Assembly (NCBI RefSeq): GCF_900100875.1
Contig: NZ_FNKQ01000002.1
Coordinates: forward strand, 186,001-250,000
Direction: 5' to 3'
Length of the DNA stretch: 64,000 nucleotides
Source of the DNA: Halopelagius longus
GTDB lineage: Archaea; Halobacteriota; Halobacteria; Halobacteriales; Haloferacaceae
Positions within the stretch are counted from its first letter, which is position 1, and each line of letters begins with the position of its first letter. This document shows positions 19,128-27,080 of this stretch, piece by piece. The notes under the pieces are model-generated. The model was not told where the DNA came from. It was given only the letters and a program-made list of their open reading frames with translations, and did not search any database. Both the position numbers and the translations under genes were made by a program.

Positions 19128-20919
19128 CGGAACCTCCTCTCTGTCCGCCGTCGAACTCCGTTCGACGTGCTTCCGCGTCGTTCGACGCGGAACCGCCGTC
19201 GGTCGCCGCCCTGTCCGCTCCCGTCCCCGCCGCGTCCGAGGCGGCGTCCGGTCCGGCGTCGAACGCGCCGAAATCGACGCTCTCGTCTCGGGTCGCCGGG
19301 TCGCCGTCGCGGTTCATCGTCGTCGCGTGGAGCATGTGCTTCAGCATCGCCTGCGACAACTGCTCGCCCCAGAGGGCGTGGCGTTCGCCCTTCCAGCGCT
19401 CCTGGTACAGTTCGTCCAGCGAGTCGCGGACGACGAGTTCGTCGTACTGCGGGAACAGTTCGTTCGCCATGCGGTGACAGCACATCGCGCCCTGACAGTT
19501 GCCCATCGAGGCGCGGGTGCGGATGCGGACGGCGTTGAGGTCGGTCCCCGAGGAGTCGATGGCGTCCTGCATCTCCGCGCGGGTGACGGCCTCGCAGTCG
19601 CAGACGACGGGGTTGGGTCCCTCCCATCCGCCGAGTACCTCGTCGGCGCGCGACCCGAGGCGTTGGGCGCTCCGCCGCCCGATGGGCGACCGGATGCCGA
19701 ACTCCTCCATGTAGTCCCGCAGGACGGTGAAGTCCTCGGACCCCGGAAGCGGAACTTCCGCGGTGCGGCACTCCGCTTCCACGCCGAGTTTGCCGCAGAC
19801 GTGGTCGGAAATCTGCTCTGCCATCATGCGGTAGGTGGTGAACTTCCCGCCGACGATGGAGGACATCCCCGGCAGGTCGTCCCTGTCGTCGTGGTCCAAC
19901 AGGAAGAAATCGCGCGTGATGTCCGTCGAGTCGGTCGTTCCCGTCCCCGGCGGTTCGTACAGGGGGCGGACGCCCCAGAACGACCGGATGGTGCGCGCCT
20001 CCGAGAGGATGGGTACCAACTCCGAGAGGGTGTCTATCATCAGGTCGACCTCCCACCCCTCCTCGGGGTAGTCCTCGGGGTCCTCGACTTCCTCGTCGGT
20101 CGTCCCGAGGATGCACGTCGTCTCGTGGGGGACGACGATGTCTGCGTCGCCCTTCGGTCGGCACCGGTTGACGACGGTGTCCACCTGCCGGACGTTCATG
20201 ATGGTCATGACGCCCTTCGAGGGGCGGACTTCCACGTCCACGCCGGCCATGTCGCCGATTTGGCCGGCCCACGCGCCCGTCGCGTTCACGACGTAGTCGG
20301 CGCGAATCTCCTCGGTCGTTCCGGGTTGGCCGTGGACGTGCACGCCCTCCCCGGACTGGTGTTCCACTTCGACGCCGACGACTTCGCCGCCCTCGACGAG
20401 GACGTCGGTGACTTCGGCGTGCGTCTCGATGCGCGCGCCGTGTTCGACGGCGCTTGCCGCGTTGGCGACGCAGAGGCGGAACGGGTCCACCGCCCCGTCG
20501 GGGACGCGGATGGCCCGCTTGATGTCGTCTGCGAGGTACGGTTCCATCTCGCGGGCCTCCTCGGCGGAGAGCACCTCCGCGGGAATCCCGCACTCGCGGC
20601 AACCGTCCAGTTTCTTCTGGAAGTACTCGTCGTCGTCCTCCGGTCGCTGGACGAACAGCCCCCCGGTCATCTCGACGCAGTGGCTCGCGATACGGCGCAG
20701 GACGCGGTTCTCCTCGATGCACTCCTTCGCTGACGCCTGGTCCGAGACGGCGTACCGACCGCCGCTGTGGAGCAGGCCGTGCATCCGACCCGTCGTCCCG
20801 TGGGTCAGGTTCCCCTTCTCGACGAGGGTGACGTCGAGTCCGCGCATCGCTAAGTCCCGCGCGATGCCGCACCCGGTCGAACCCCCGCCGATGACGAGGA
20901 CGCTCGGCGTTTCGGTCAT
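19114..20919 (-). CDS. glpA: Anaerobic glycerol-3-phosphate dehydrogenase subunit A
   Basis: The catalytic FAD subunit, 601 residues. The N-terminus has [17 protein letters not shown] and the [12 protein letters not shown] stretch. [16 protein letters not shown] lies before the C-terminal BFD-like [2Fe-2S]-type domain, whose cysteines are in [11 protein letters not shown] and [10 protein letters not shown] Ser/Gly/Asp-rich tail extends beyond it. It is the first gene of glpABC. A TATA box about 31-39 bases upstream places transcription start only a few bases before the ATG. Confidence 0.96.
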   Translation of the reverse strand: MTETPSVLVIGGGSTGCGIARDLAMRGLDVTLVEKGNLTHGTTGRMHGLLHSGGRYAVSDQASAKECIEENRVLRRIASHCVEMTGGLFVQRPEDDDEYFQKKLDGCRECGIPAEVLSAEEAREMEPYLADDIKRAIRVPDGAVDPFRLCVANAASAVEHGARIETHAEVTDVLVEGGEVVGVEVEHQSGEGVHVHGQPGTTEEIRADYVVNATGAWAGQIGDMAGVDVEVRPSKGVMTIMNVRQVDTVVNRCRPKGDADIVVPHETTCILGTTDEEVEDPEDYPEEGWEVDLMIDTLSELVPILSEARTIRSFWGVRPLYEPPGTGTTDSTDITRDFFLLDHDDRDDLPGMSSIVGGKFTTYRMMAEQISDHVCGKLGVEAECRTAEVPLPGSEDFTVLRDYMEEFGIRSPIGRRSAQRLGSRADEVLGGWEGPNPVVCDCEAVTRAEMQDAIDSSGTDLNAVRIRTRASMGNCQGAMCCHRMANELFPQYDELVVRDSLDELYQERWKGERHALWGEQLSQAMLKHMLHATTMNRDGDPATRDESVDFGAFDAGPDAASDAAGTGADRAATDGGSASNDAEARRTEFDGGQRGGSDADS

Positions 20920-20949
20920 CTCACTTCCGGATGGTTGGTCGCGCCCTAC

Positions 20950-20958
20950 TTTATTTTA
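20950..20958 (-). promoter_or_regulatory. TATA box of glpABC
   Basis: TAAAATAAA on the minus strand, centred about 35 bases before the glpA start codon. With the usual archaeal spacing of about 27 bases, transcription would begin about 8 bases before the ATG, giving a very short leader. Confidence 0.65.
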
Positions 20959-21085
20959 CCTCTCGCGCCGACCAATCCGTAAATTATCCGCGAGATTCCG
21001 TCTCGGCGACTCGATTTGCGTCTGGGCGGGGTATCGAGCCCGTTTTCTCGCCGCTTAGACGGAGTATAGACGCGCCGCTCGCCTA

Positions 21086-21116
21086 TTCGTAACTGAACGA
21101 TTGCAATAGTTACGAA
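21086..21116. repeat. Inverted repeat, 8-bp arms, 15-bp spacer
   Basis: TTCGTAAC at 21086-21093 and GTTACGAA at 21109-21116 are perfect inverted copies in the divergent glpA/Orc-like promoter region. The arm contains the TTCG core seen in half-sites at the fructose-operon promoters, so it is a candidate operator. Confidence 0.6.
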
Positions 21117-21124
21117 CGGTCACT

Positions 21125-21136
21125 CGATTCGAATCG
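21125..21136. repeat. Perfect 12-bp palindrome
   Basis: CGATTCGAATCG is its own reverse complement. It lies 8 bp to the right of the 8-bp-arm inverted repeat, in the same non-coding region. Dimeric regulators often bind such sites; no factor can be named. Confidence 0.55.
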
Positions 21137-21275
21137 TTCGACGCCGACCGCCGTCGCGCCTTACCGAAGAAAATACCGGTTCGAGGAGTGAACCGCTCGT
21201 TTCGGGCGAGACCGCGGGACACCCTCAATTTTTATTCCCGGGAGGTGAACCGGGGGAACGACCGAGGACTCGCGC

Positions 21276-22442
21276 ATGCGATTAGACGAGCGAATCGAAC
21301 GGCGGAGGCGACGCGAGAGCGGGGCGAACCGGCTGGTTCGGGACATCTCGGCGTTGGACCCGACCGCCCACCCCGACGAACCGACCGGGCGGGGGCCGAC
21401 GCTCGAACGACTGCTCGACCGCCTCGACCCGGCGTTCGCGGGCGAACTGCCGGACGACACCTACGTGTACGGTCCGAAGGGAGCCGGGAAGTCGGCCCTC
21501 GTCACCGCCCTGTTCGACCGCCTCGCCGAAACCGCGCGGAACCGCCCGCGGGTCATCCACACGACCACCCGCGCGTCGTCGCCGCCGGCGGTGGAGTTCG
21601 CCTACGTGGACGGGCGGGCCGCGACCAGCGAGTTCGCCCTGCTTCGCGCCGTCCTCGACGCCGTCGTCGAGGAGTCCGTCCCCTCCGGCGGCGTCGGCAC
21701 CGCCGCGGTGAGAGACCGACTCGGCGACGTACTCGGGCGCGCCCGCCGCGTCGTCGTCGCCGTGGACCACGTGGGCGAACCCGAGACGCTCCCCGTCGAA
21801 CGCCTCGCCGACGTGTTCGCCCCCGTCTCGGAGTCGCTCTCCTACGTCGCCGTCGGCCGGGCCGCCCCCGAGCGCTCGGACCTCGCGACGGTCGAGGTAC
21901 CGCCGTACGAGCGACACGCCCTCGCGGACGTACTCACGAGTCGAACGTCGGACGGACTCGCCCGCCACGCCCTCGGCCACGACGCCGTCAGCGACGTGGC
22001 GGCGTGGGCCGACGGCGACGCCCACGACGCACTCGCCGCACTCTACGGGGCGGCCGTCGAGGCGGCCGACGCGGCGACGGACAGGATCGAACCCCGCCAC
22101 GTCGAGGCCGGGATGGCGGGCGTCCCCGCCGACTGCTGTTCGCTCGGGCGCGTCGGGTCGCTCTCGGCCAGTCGCCGCCGCGTCCTCCGCGAACTCGTCG
22201 CACTGGAGGGCGACGACCGGGCGTCCGTCACCCGCGCCGCCGCCGCCATCGCCGACTCGCCGACCGTGGAACTCTCTGCGGCCACCGTCAAGCGCCTCCT
22301 CTACGAACTGTCGGAACTCGGCGTGGTTCGCCGCGTCGCGGGGGACGCAGAGGGCGACTGCGGCCCCGGCCGACCGCCGAGCAGACCCGAACCGAACTTC
22401 CCGATGCGGGTGTTCGAACGACTCGCCGACCCCGAGCGCTGA
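21276..22442 (+). CDS. Orc1/Cdc6-like AAA+ ATPase, divergent
   Basis: A protein of 388 residues with a Walker A motif GPKGAGKS at 66-73 and a Walker B-like VVVAVDH at 159-165 in which the usual second acidic residue is His165. The layout (short basic N-terminus, AAA+ core, C-terminal winged helix from about residue 285) matches Orc1/Cdc6 replication initiators. The core is more divergent than in principal initiators, and the Asp-His pair may lower ATPase activity. Haloarchaea carry many Orc paralogues, several without a known origin. The name is by architecture and synteny; function at an origin is not shown. Confidence 0.72.
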   Translation: MRLDERIERRRRRESGANRLVRDISALDPTAHPDEPTGRGPTLERLLDRLDPAFAGELPDDTYVYGPKGAGKSALVTALFDRLAETARNRPRVIHTTTRASSPPAVEFAYVDGRAATSEFALLRAVLDAVVEESVPSGGVGTAAVRDRLGDVLGRARRVVVAVDHVGEPETLPVERLADVFAPVSESLSYVAVGRAAPERSDLATVEVPPYERHALADVLTSRTSDGLARHALGHDAVSDVAAWADGDAHDALAALYGAAVEAADAATDRIEPRHVEAGMAGVPADCCSLGRVGSLSASRRRVLRELVALEGDDRASVTRAAAAIADSPTVELSAATVKRLLYELSELGVVRRVAGDAEGDCGPGRPPSRPEPNFPMRVFERLADPER

Positions 22443-22562
22443 GGCGGAGACGCCGACGCCGCGGCGACGCCGGTCGTTCCTCTCTGTCCCGACGCCGGTC
22501 GCTCCCTCCGCTCCGACGCCCGAGAGCGGAGCATCTTTCCTTGCGGTCCCCGATGCGTCTCC

Positions 22563-23240
22563 ATGGAAACCGCGGTTCCGCCCATCGTGTTGGACATCGA
22601 CGGGACGTTGACGGACGCCCCGGGACGACTCGACCCGCGCGTGTTCGACGTGCTTCCGACGTGGGACGCGCCAGTCGTCCTCGCGACGGGGAAGGCGTTC
22701 CCCTACCCGGTGAGCCTCTGTCACTACATCGGCATCGAACAGACCGTCGTCGCGGAGAACGGCGGCGTCGTCCTCGCCGCGGGCGAGGTGTCGTACAACG
22801 CGGACAGGGACGCCGCGCAGGCCGCCGCCGAGGAGTTCGAGGCCCGCGGCGGCGACGTCGGGTGGGGCGAGTTCGACCCCGTCAACAAGTGGCGCGAGAC
22901 GGAGGTGGCGGTGAACCTCTCGGCCGACGAGGACCTGTTGCGCGAGGTGGCCGCCGAGTACGACCTCGAAGTGCTCGATACGGGCTACGCCTACCACGTC
23001 AAGACGCCGGGCATCGAGAAGGGCGACGGCCTGCGCGCGATCTGCGAGACGCTTGACCTCGACCCCGCGGAGTTCGTCGCAATCGGCGACAGCGAGAACG
23101 ACGCCTCGACGTTCGAAGTCGCCGGGCGGTCCTACGCCGTCGCCAACGCCGACGACGTGGCGAAGGCCGCCGCCGACGAGGTTCTGGAGGAGTCCTACAT
23201 GGACGGGACGCTCTCGGTGCTCGATTCGCTCCGGGAGTAG
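22563..23240 (+). CDS. Phosphoglycolate phosphatase, archaeal HAD family
   Basis: A HAD-superfamily phosphatase of 225 residues. Motif I is VLDIDGTLTD with the nucleophile Asp at residue 11; VVLATGK is motif II; the lysine in KGDGLRAI is motif III; and IGDSENDASTF is motif IV. The order and length match archaeal phosphoglycolate phosphatases with a type IIB cap. The reaction is dephosphorylation of 2-phosphoglycolate; other small phosphate esters are possible. It is convergent with cutA, with three bases between stops. Confidence 0.9.
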   Translation: METAVPPIVLDIDGTLTDAPGRLDPRVFDVLPTWDAPVVLATGKAFPYPVSLCHYIGIEQTVVAENGGVVLAAGEVSYNADRDAAQAAAEEFEARGGDVGWGEFDPVNKWRETEVAVNLSADEDLLREVAAEYDLEVLDTGYAYHVKTPGIEKGDGLRAICETLDLDPAEFVAIGDSENDASTFEVAGRSYAVANADDVAKAAADEVLEESYMDGTLSVLDSLRE

Positions 23241-23243
23241 TCG

Positions 23244-23633
23244 TCAGGCGTCCGCGTCGTCCGCGTCGTTCGAGTGGTCTCCGTCGTCCGCATCATCCGA
23301 ATCGTCCGCGTCGCCGCCGTCTGCGGCCTCGGGTCCGGTCGATTCCTCGACCCACGAGGCGTACGCGGGAAGCGCGTCCACCCGGTCGAACCGTTCGACG
23401 CACGGCACGTCGTAAGGGTGGAGTTCCTCGATTCTGTCGCGCAGGGCGGCGTACCCGTCCTCGCTCGTCTTCGCCAGAAGAATCTCCTCGGACTCGTCGT
23501 ACACCGTCCCCTCCCAGCGATAGACGGACTCACAGTCGAGGCGGTTCACGCAGGCGGCGAGTCGTTCCTCGACGAGGGTTCGCGCGAGTTCCGGCGCGGC
23601 GTCGGAGGGTGCCGTGACGAACACTGTCGGCAT
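23244..23633 (-). CDS. cutA: CutA-family divalent-cation tolerance protein with acidic tail
   Basis: A protein of 129 residues. The core has the CutA signatures RTLVEERLAACVNRL, YRWEGTVYDESEEILLAKT and ELHPYDVPCVERF. The last 27 or so residues are an Asp/Ala/Ser repeat-like tail (DADDSDDADDGD), well beyond the usual CutA end. CutA forms trimers and is linked to metal tolerance, with an unclear molecular role. The acidic tail may be a halophilic adaptation. Confidence 0.92.
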   Translation of the reverse strand: MPTVFVTAPSDAAPELARTLVEERLAACVNRLDCESVYRWEGTVYDESEEILLAKTSEDGYAALRDRIEELHPYDVPCVERFDRVDALPAYASWVEESTGPEAADGGDADDSDDADDGDHSNDADDADA

Positions 23634-23678
23634 ACCTCCCCTCGTCGCGCCGAGTGCTTCCTCGTTTCGACCGACCTC

Positions 23679-23885
23679 TCAGGCCTCGGCGGCGTCGGTG
23701 TCGTCGCCGAACGGGGCGAACGCGCCGTTTATGTCCCACTCGTGGATGCAGTAGGGGTTCCCGACGCGCGGGGTCCCCTCCTCTCTGACGACGCGCCACG
23801 TCTCCTCGCTTCGGTCCCATCGTTCGATTCGCCCGCACCGTTCGCAGGTCCGTTTCGTCGGCGTGCGCAGTTGTCCGTCGGACAT
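23679..23885 (-). CDS. HEWD-type small haloarchaeal protein with Cys pair
   Basis: A protein of 68 residues with CERCGRIERWD, a CxxC zinc-ribbon-like pair, and the conserved stretch YCIHEWDINGAF, from which I recall the haloarchaeal HEWD family takes its name. Three cysteines and a histidine could hold one zinc. Function is unknown. It lies 45 bp upstream of cutA on the same strand and may be cotranscribed. Confidence 0.8.
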   Translation of the reverse strand: MSDGQLRTPTKRTCERCGRIERWDRSEETWRVVREEGTPRVGNPYCIHEWDINGAFAPFGDDTDAAEA

Positions 23886-24154
23886 TGTCCTTACTCGAAG
23901 GGGGAGGCGTGCAACGAGTTAACGTTGACTCCCGCGGCAGCGGTGACCACCGACTCGCCGTCCCCGACTCCCGCGTCGAGGTGCGTACGTGAGGCTCGCG
24001 CGAGTCGTCCGACCGTGGGATTCCAGGCGTTCGCCGCCGCCCGCAGCGAGGAGTGACCCCGCGAACCCGTCTCTCTGGACGAATTTCCAGTCGCCGTCCG
24101 TCTACCGAGGTAATAAACGAAGATTTTCAAAATATGACAGTAAAATACGAAATG

Positions 24155-24180
24155 TAGAATACATTCGGACGAGTATTCTA
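24155..24180. repeat. Inverted repeat, 8-bp arms, 10-bp spacer
   Basis: TAGAATAC at 24155-24162 and GTATTCTA at 24173-24180 are perfect inverted copies. The right arm ends on the base that begins the next inverted repeat, so the two form a stacked pair about 40 bp before a TATA box. Confidence 0.6.
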
Positions 24181-24195
24181 GGTGTTTACACACCT
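24180..24195. repeat. Inverted repeat, 6-bp arms, 4-bp loop
   Basis: AGGTGT, loop TTAC, ACACCT. It could form a small hairpin in RNA or serve as an operator. It shares its first base with the preceding inverted repeat. Confidence 0.55.
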
Positions 24196-24217
24196 GAGGG
24201 GCGTTTCAGGACAATCG

Positions 24218-24225
24218 TTAATATA
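24218..24225 (+). promoter_or_regulatory. TATA box of the leaderless small gene at 24247
   Basis: TTAATATA, centred about 26 bases before the GTG at 24247. This is the spacing expected for a leaderless haloarchaeal transcript, and it decides the start codon of the small rubredoxin/rubrerythrin-like gene. Confidence 0.65.
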
Positions 24226-24246
24226 CTCCGATCGGCACACGATGTC

Positions 24247-24399
24247 GTGATATACAATAGCACGATAGACCCGTACTCCCCGACGGAAGAATACTACGAG
24301 TGTCGCGGGTGCGGAACGCGGTTCACCGACGACTCCGCCGTCGCCTGCGCGAACTGCGGGAGCGACGACGTGCGGAACATCTCCGTCCCGCGAGAGTAA
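24247..24399 (+). CDS. Small rubrerythrin-like zinc-ribbon protein
   Basis: A protein of 50 residues read from a GTG start. It contains YYECRGCGTRF and a second pair CANCGSDD, a four-cysteine rubredoxin/zinc-ribbon knuckle pattern that is typical of small haloarchaeal rubrerythrin-like domain proteins. The upstream frame is open but has no family-like sequence, and the TATA box 26 bases before this GTG supports leaderless translation here. Metal identity and role are unknown. Confidence 0.72.
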   Translation: MIYNSTIDPYSPTEEYYECRGCGTRFTDDSAVACANCGSDDVRNISVPRE

Positions 24400-24449
24400 C
24401 TGCTCGGTCCCGAGCGGTACAGCCTCCTCCGAACGACATCGCGTTTTCG

Positions 24450-25484
24450 TCAGTCGAGGCCGCCCCCCGCGGCGGCCTCGTCGCGTTCGTCCGCCCCGTG
24501 CGGCGGTTCGTCCTCGAAGTCGCCGAGGCCGGCGTAGCGGTCCACGGCGACGACCGCGACGGCACCGACGACGGCGGCGACGACGAACACGCCGACGAGT
24601 TCGGCGTTCCACGCCCGGCCCATCTCCGCGAGTTGGCTCCCGGCGCTCTCGACGGGCGCTCTGAGTGCGCCGACGATGAGTGCGACGAGGAACGCCAGCG
24701 TCGGCTTTCGGTGGTGTTCGAGCGCCCACCGGACGGCGTGGGCGACGGTGAACAGTCCGACGAACGCGCCGAGGACGAACGCGACGACGATTGCGCCGTT
24801 CTCTACGACGGGTGCGAGACTCCCGCCGAGGACGAACCCCAACAGGCCGTTGACGAACTCCTTCAGCGCCCCGGTCATGAACTCGTACTGTCCGAGGAGG
24901 ATGAGGAGCAACGACCCCGATAGCCCCGGCAGTATCATCGCGCTGACGGCTATCGCACCCGCGACGAACGTCACGAGGGGGCCGGATCCGAGGGCCGTTT
25001 CGGCGGTGCCGGAGACGACGAACGCGACGGCGAACCCGGCGACTGCGGCGCCGACGCGTCCGGGCGTGTCGAGCGACAGTTCGCTCAGGAGCACCCACGC
25101 CGAGGCGGCGATGAGGCCGAAGAAGAAGCCGAACGTCGGGACGGGAAACTCCGTGATGCCGGTGTGGACGAGTCGGGTCACGGTGACGACGGCGGTCATG
25201 ATGCCCGCGCCGAGGACGACGAGGAACGGGGCGTCCACCGCACGAAGCGCTTCGACGGCCCGCTTGCGGCGGCCGGGGAGGACGCCGCCGAGTACGTCGC
25301 GTATCCGGCCGGGAGAGACGTTCGTCACGGCGTCGATGAGTCGCTCGTAGATGCCGGTCAGGAGGGCGATGGTCCCGCCGGAGACGCCTGGGACGGCGTC
25401 GGCGGTTCCCATGCAGAGGCCTTTCAGATAGACCACGAGCCACGCGGTGAGGCCGCCGCGCGACTCGTCGGGGTCGTGGGACAT
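24450..25484 (-). CDS. DUF368 polytopic membrane protein (PopT-type polyprenyl-phosphate translocase family)
   Basis: A protein of 344 residues with about ten hydrophobic segments. Two related motifs, PGVSGGT at residues 32-38 and PGLSGS at 186-191, mark the inverted repeats of the DUF368 family. Bacterial DUF368 proteins (PopT) have been reported to return undecaprenyl phosphate across the membrane. Here the gene is divergent from aglM, with 138 bp between starts, at the edge of the N-glycosylation locus, so dolichyl-phosphate recycling is a reasonable inferred role. The C-terminus is a hydrophilic tail. Confidence 0.85.
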   Translation of the reverse strand: MSHDPDESRGGLTAWLVVYLKGLCMGTADAVPGVSGGTIALLTGIYERLIDAVTNVSPGRIRDVLGGVLPGRRKRAVEALRAVDAPFLVVLGAGIMTAVVTVTRLVHTGITEFPVPTFGFFFGLIAASAWVLLSELSLDTPGRVGAAVAGFAVAFVVSGTAETALGSGPLVTFVAGAIAVSAMILPGLSGSLLLILLGQYEFMTGALKEFVNGLLGFVLGGSLAPVVENGAIVVAFVLGAFVGLFTVAHAVRWALEHHRKPTLAFLVALIVGALRAPVESAGSQLAEMGRAWNAELVGVFVVAAVVGAVAVVAVDRYAGLGDFEDEPPHGADERDEAAAGGGLD

Positions 25485-25622
25485 GCGACTCCCTTCGACA
25501 CCCCTCTACTCCGGTGTTTCGCTTCTCGCACGCGTTCGAACTCGAACGCGTTCTGGGTCGGTCGCTTCGCCGACTGGGAGTAAGGAGAACGTTGAAAACG
25601 ACTGACGAAGACTACTCGCACA

Positions 25623-26915
25623 ATGGAGATAAGCATCATCGGTAGCGGGTACGTCGGCACGACGATAGCCGCGTGCTTCGCGGAGGTGGGACACGACGTC
25701 GTGAACGTCGATATCGACGAGGACATCGTGACGTCGCTGAACGACGGCGAAGCGCCCATCCACGAACCCGGACTCGACGAACTCGTCGAGAAACACGCGG
25801 GCGACCGACTGCGGGCGACGACCGACTACGACGCCATCTTAGAGACGGACGCGACGTTCCTCGCGCTTCCGACCCCCTCGGAGGACGACGGCCACATCGA
25901 CCTCTCCATCATGGAGGCGGGCGCGCGGTCCGTCGGCCGAACGCTCGCCGACAAGGAGGGCTACCACGTCGTCGTCACCAAGAGCACCGTCGTCCCGACG
26001 ACGACGGAGGAGGTCATCGCGCCCATCCTCGAAGAGGAGTCGGGCCTCGAACTCGGGAGCGACTTCGACGTCGGCATGAACCCCGAGTTCCTCCGCGAGG
26101 GGAGCGCCGTCGCCGACTTCCTCGACCCCGACAAGGTCGTCCTCGGCTCTCAGACCGACCGCGCGGCGACGGTCCTCCGGGACGTGTTCGACCCCCTCGT
26201 CGAACAGGCGGACTCGCCGCCGGTCATCGAGACTGGCGTCCGAGAGGCGGAGATGATAAAGTACGCCAACAACGCCTTCCTCGCCTCGAAGATATCGCTC
26301 GCGAACGACCTCGCGAACATCTGCAAGGAGTACGACATCGACTCCGAGGAGGTGTTAGACGCCGTGGGTCTGGACTCCCGCATCGGGTCGGCGTTCCTCG
26401 GCGCGGGCGTCGGGTGGGGCGGCAGTTGCTTCCCGAAGGACGTCGCCGCCATCGTCGCCGCGGCGCGGGACGTGGGCTACGAGGCCAAGATGCTCGAAGC
26501 CGCGGTCGAGGTCAACGACAGACAGCCCGTCCGGATGCTCGACATCCTCCGCGACCACGTCGACCCCTCGGGGGCCCGCGTCGCCGTGTTGGGACTGGCG
26601 TTCAAACCCGGCACCGACGATGTGCGCAACTCCCGCGCGATTCCGCTCATCGACGCTCTCCTCGACGCGGGCGCGGACGTGGTGGGCTACGACCCCGTGG
26701 CGACGGAGAACATGCGCGACCACTTCCCGGACATCGACTACGCCGACTCCGCGGCCGAGGCGTTGGCCGACGCCGACGCCGCACTCGTCGTCACCGACTG
26801 GGACGAGTTCGCCGCCTTGGACGACGAGTTCGACGCCATGACCGACGCCGTCGTCGTGGACGGCCGCCGCATCGTCTCCCGTCGCGACGGCATCGTCTAC
26901 GAGTCGCTGGTCTGA
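25623..26915 (+). CDS. aglM: UDP-glucose 6-dehydrogenase (AglM-type)
   Basis: A nucleotide-sugar 6-dehydrogenase of 430 residues that oxidises UDP-glucose to UDP-glucuronate with NAD. The NAD-binding GSGYVGTTIAACFAEVGH begins at residue 7, MNPEFLREGSA is the family stretch for sugar binding, and the catalytic Cys is Cys269 in GGSCFPKD. ANNAFLASKIS and GLAFKPGTDDVRNS complete the signature. It is convergent with aglB. In Haloferax the enzyme provides hexuronic acids for the S-layer N-glycan. Confidence 0.95.
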   Translation: MEISIIGSGYVGTTIAACFAEVGHDVVNVDIDEDIVTSLNDGEAPIHEPGLDELVEKHAGDRLRATTDYDAILETDATFLALPTPSEDDGHIDLSIMEAGARSVGRTLADKEGYHVVVTKSTVVPTTTEEVIAPILEEESGLELGSDFDVGMNPEFLREGSAVADFLDPDKVVLGSQTDRAATVLRDVFDPLVEQADSPPVIETGVREAEMIKYANNAFLASKISLANDLANICKEYDIDSEEVLDAVGLDSRIGSAFLGAGVGWGGSCFPKDVAAIVAAARDVGYEAKMLEAAVEVNDRQPVRMLDILRDHVDPSGARVAVLGLAFKPGTDDVRNSRAIPLIDALLDAGADVVGYDPVATENMRDHFPDIDYADSAAEALADADAALVVTDWDEFAALDDEFDAMTDAVVVDGRRIVSRRDGIVYESLV

Positions 26916-27080
26916 CGCCGCGTTCGGAGCGCGCGGCCGCAGTTTCGTCTCCTCTTCTTCTCGCCGGATCGTACGTCGAAGTAGTCGCTACGAGAAGCGT
27001 CGATGCCGGAACTGTCGCAGCCGAAATCGAAACCGCCCGAACGGAGAGGAAGAAACCGAGCGTCGGAGTCGAAGCGGCGG

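Larger units (their letters stand above)
20920..21275. other. 356-bp intergenic region between glpA and the Orc-like gene
   Basis: The two genes diverge here. I see no coding sequence. The region holds the glpA promoter at its left end, then an AT-richer middle with two inverted repeats (listed separately). At the right end, CAATTTTTATTCC at about 21226-21238 is a likely TATA element for the Orc-like gene at 21276. I looked for the long G-rich origin-recognition repeats of haloarchaeal origins and did not find them. Confidence 0.6.
23886..24246. other. 361-bp intergenic region with an AT-rich half
   Basis: No gene of its own is convincing here. The left part has normal high GC. From about 24110 the DNA becomes markedly AT-rich and contains two stacked inverted repeats followed by a TATA box for the small gene at 24247. 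The AT-rich half is unusual for this window and may be regulatory or a remnant of acquired DNA. Confidence 0.55.

Noticed and set aside
20920-21275. A chromosomal replication origin next to the Orc-like gene
   Set aside because: No long G-rich origin-recognition repeats were found, only short palindromes that fit operators equally well.
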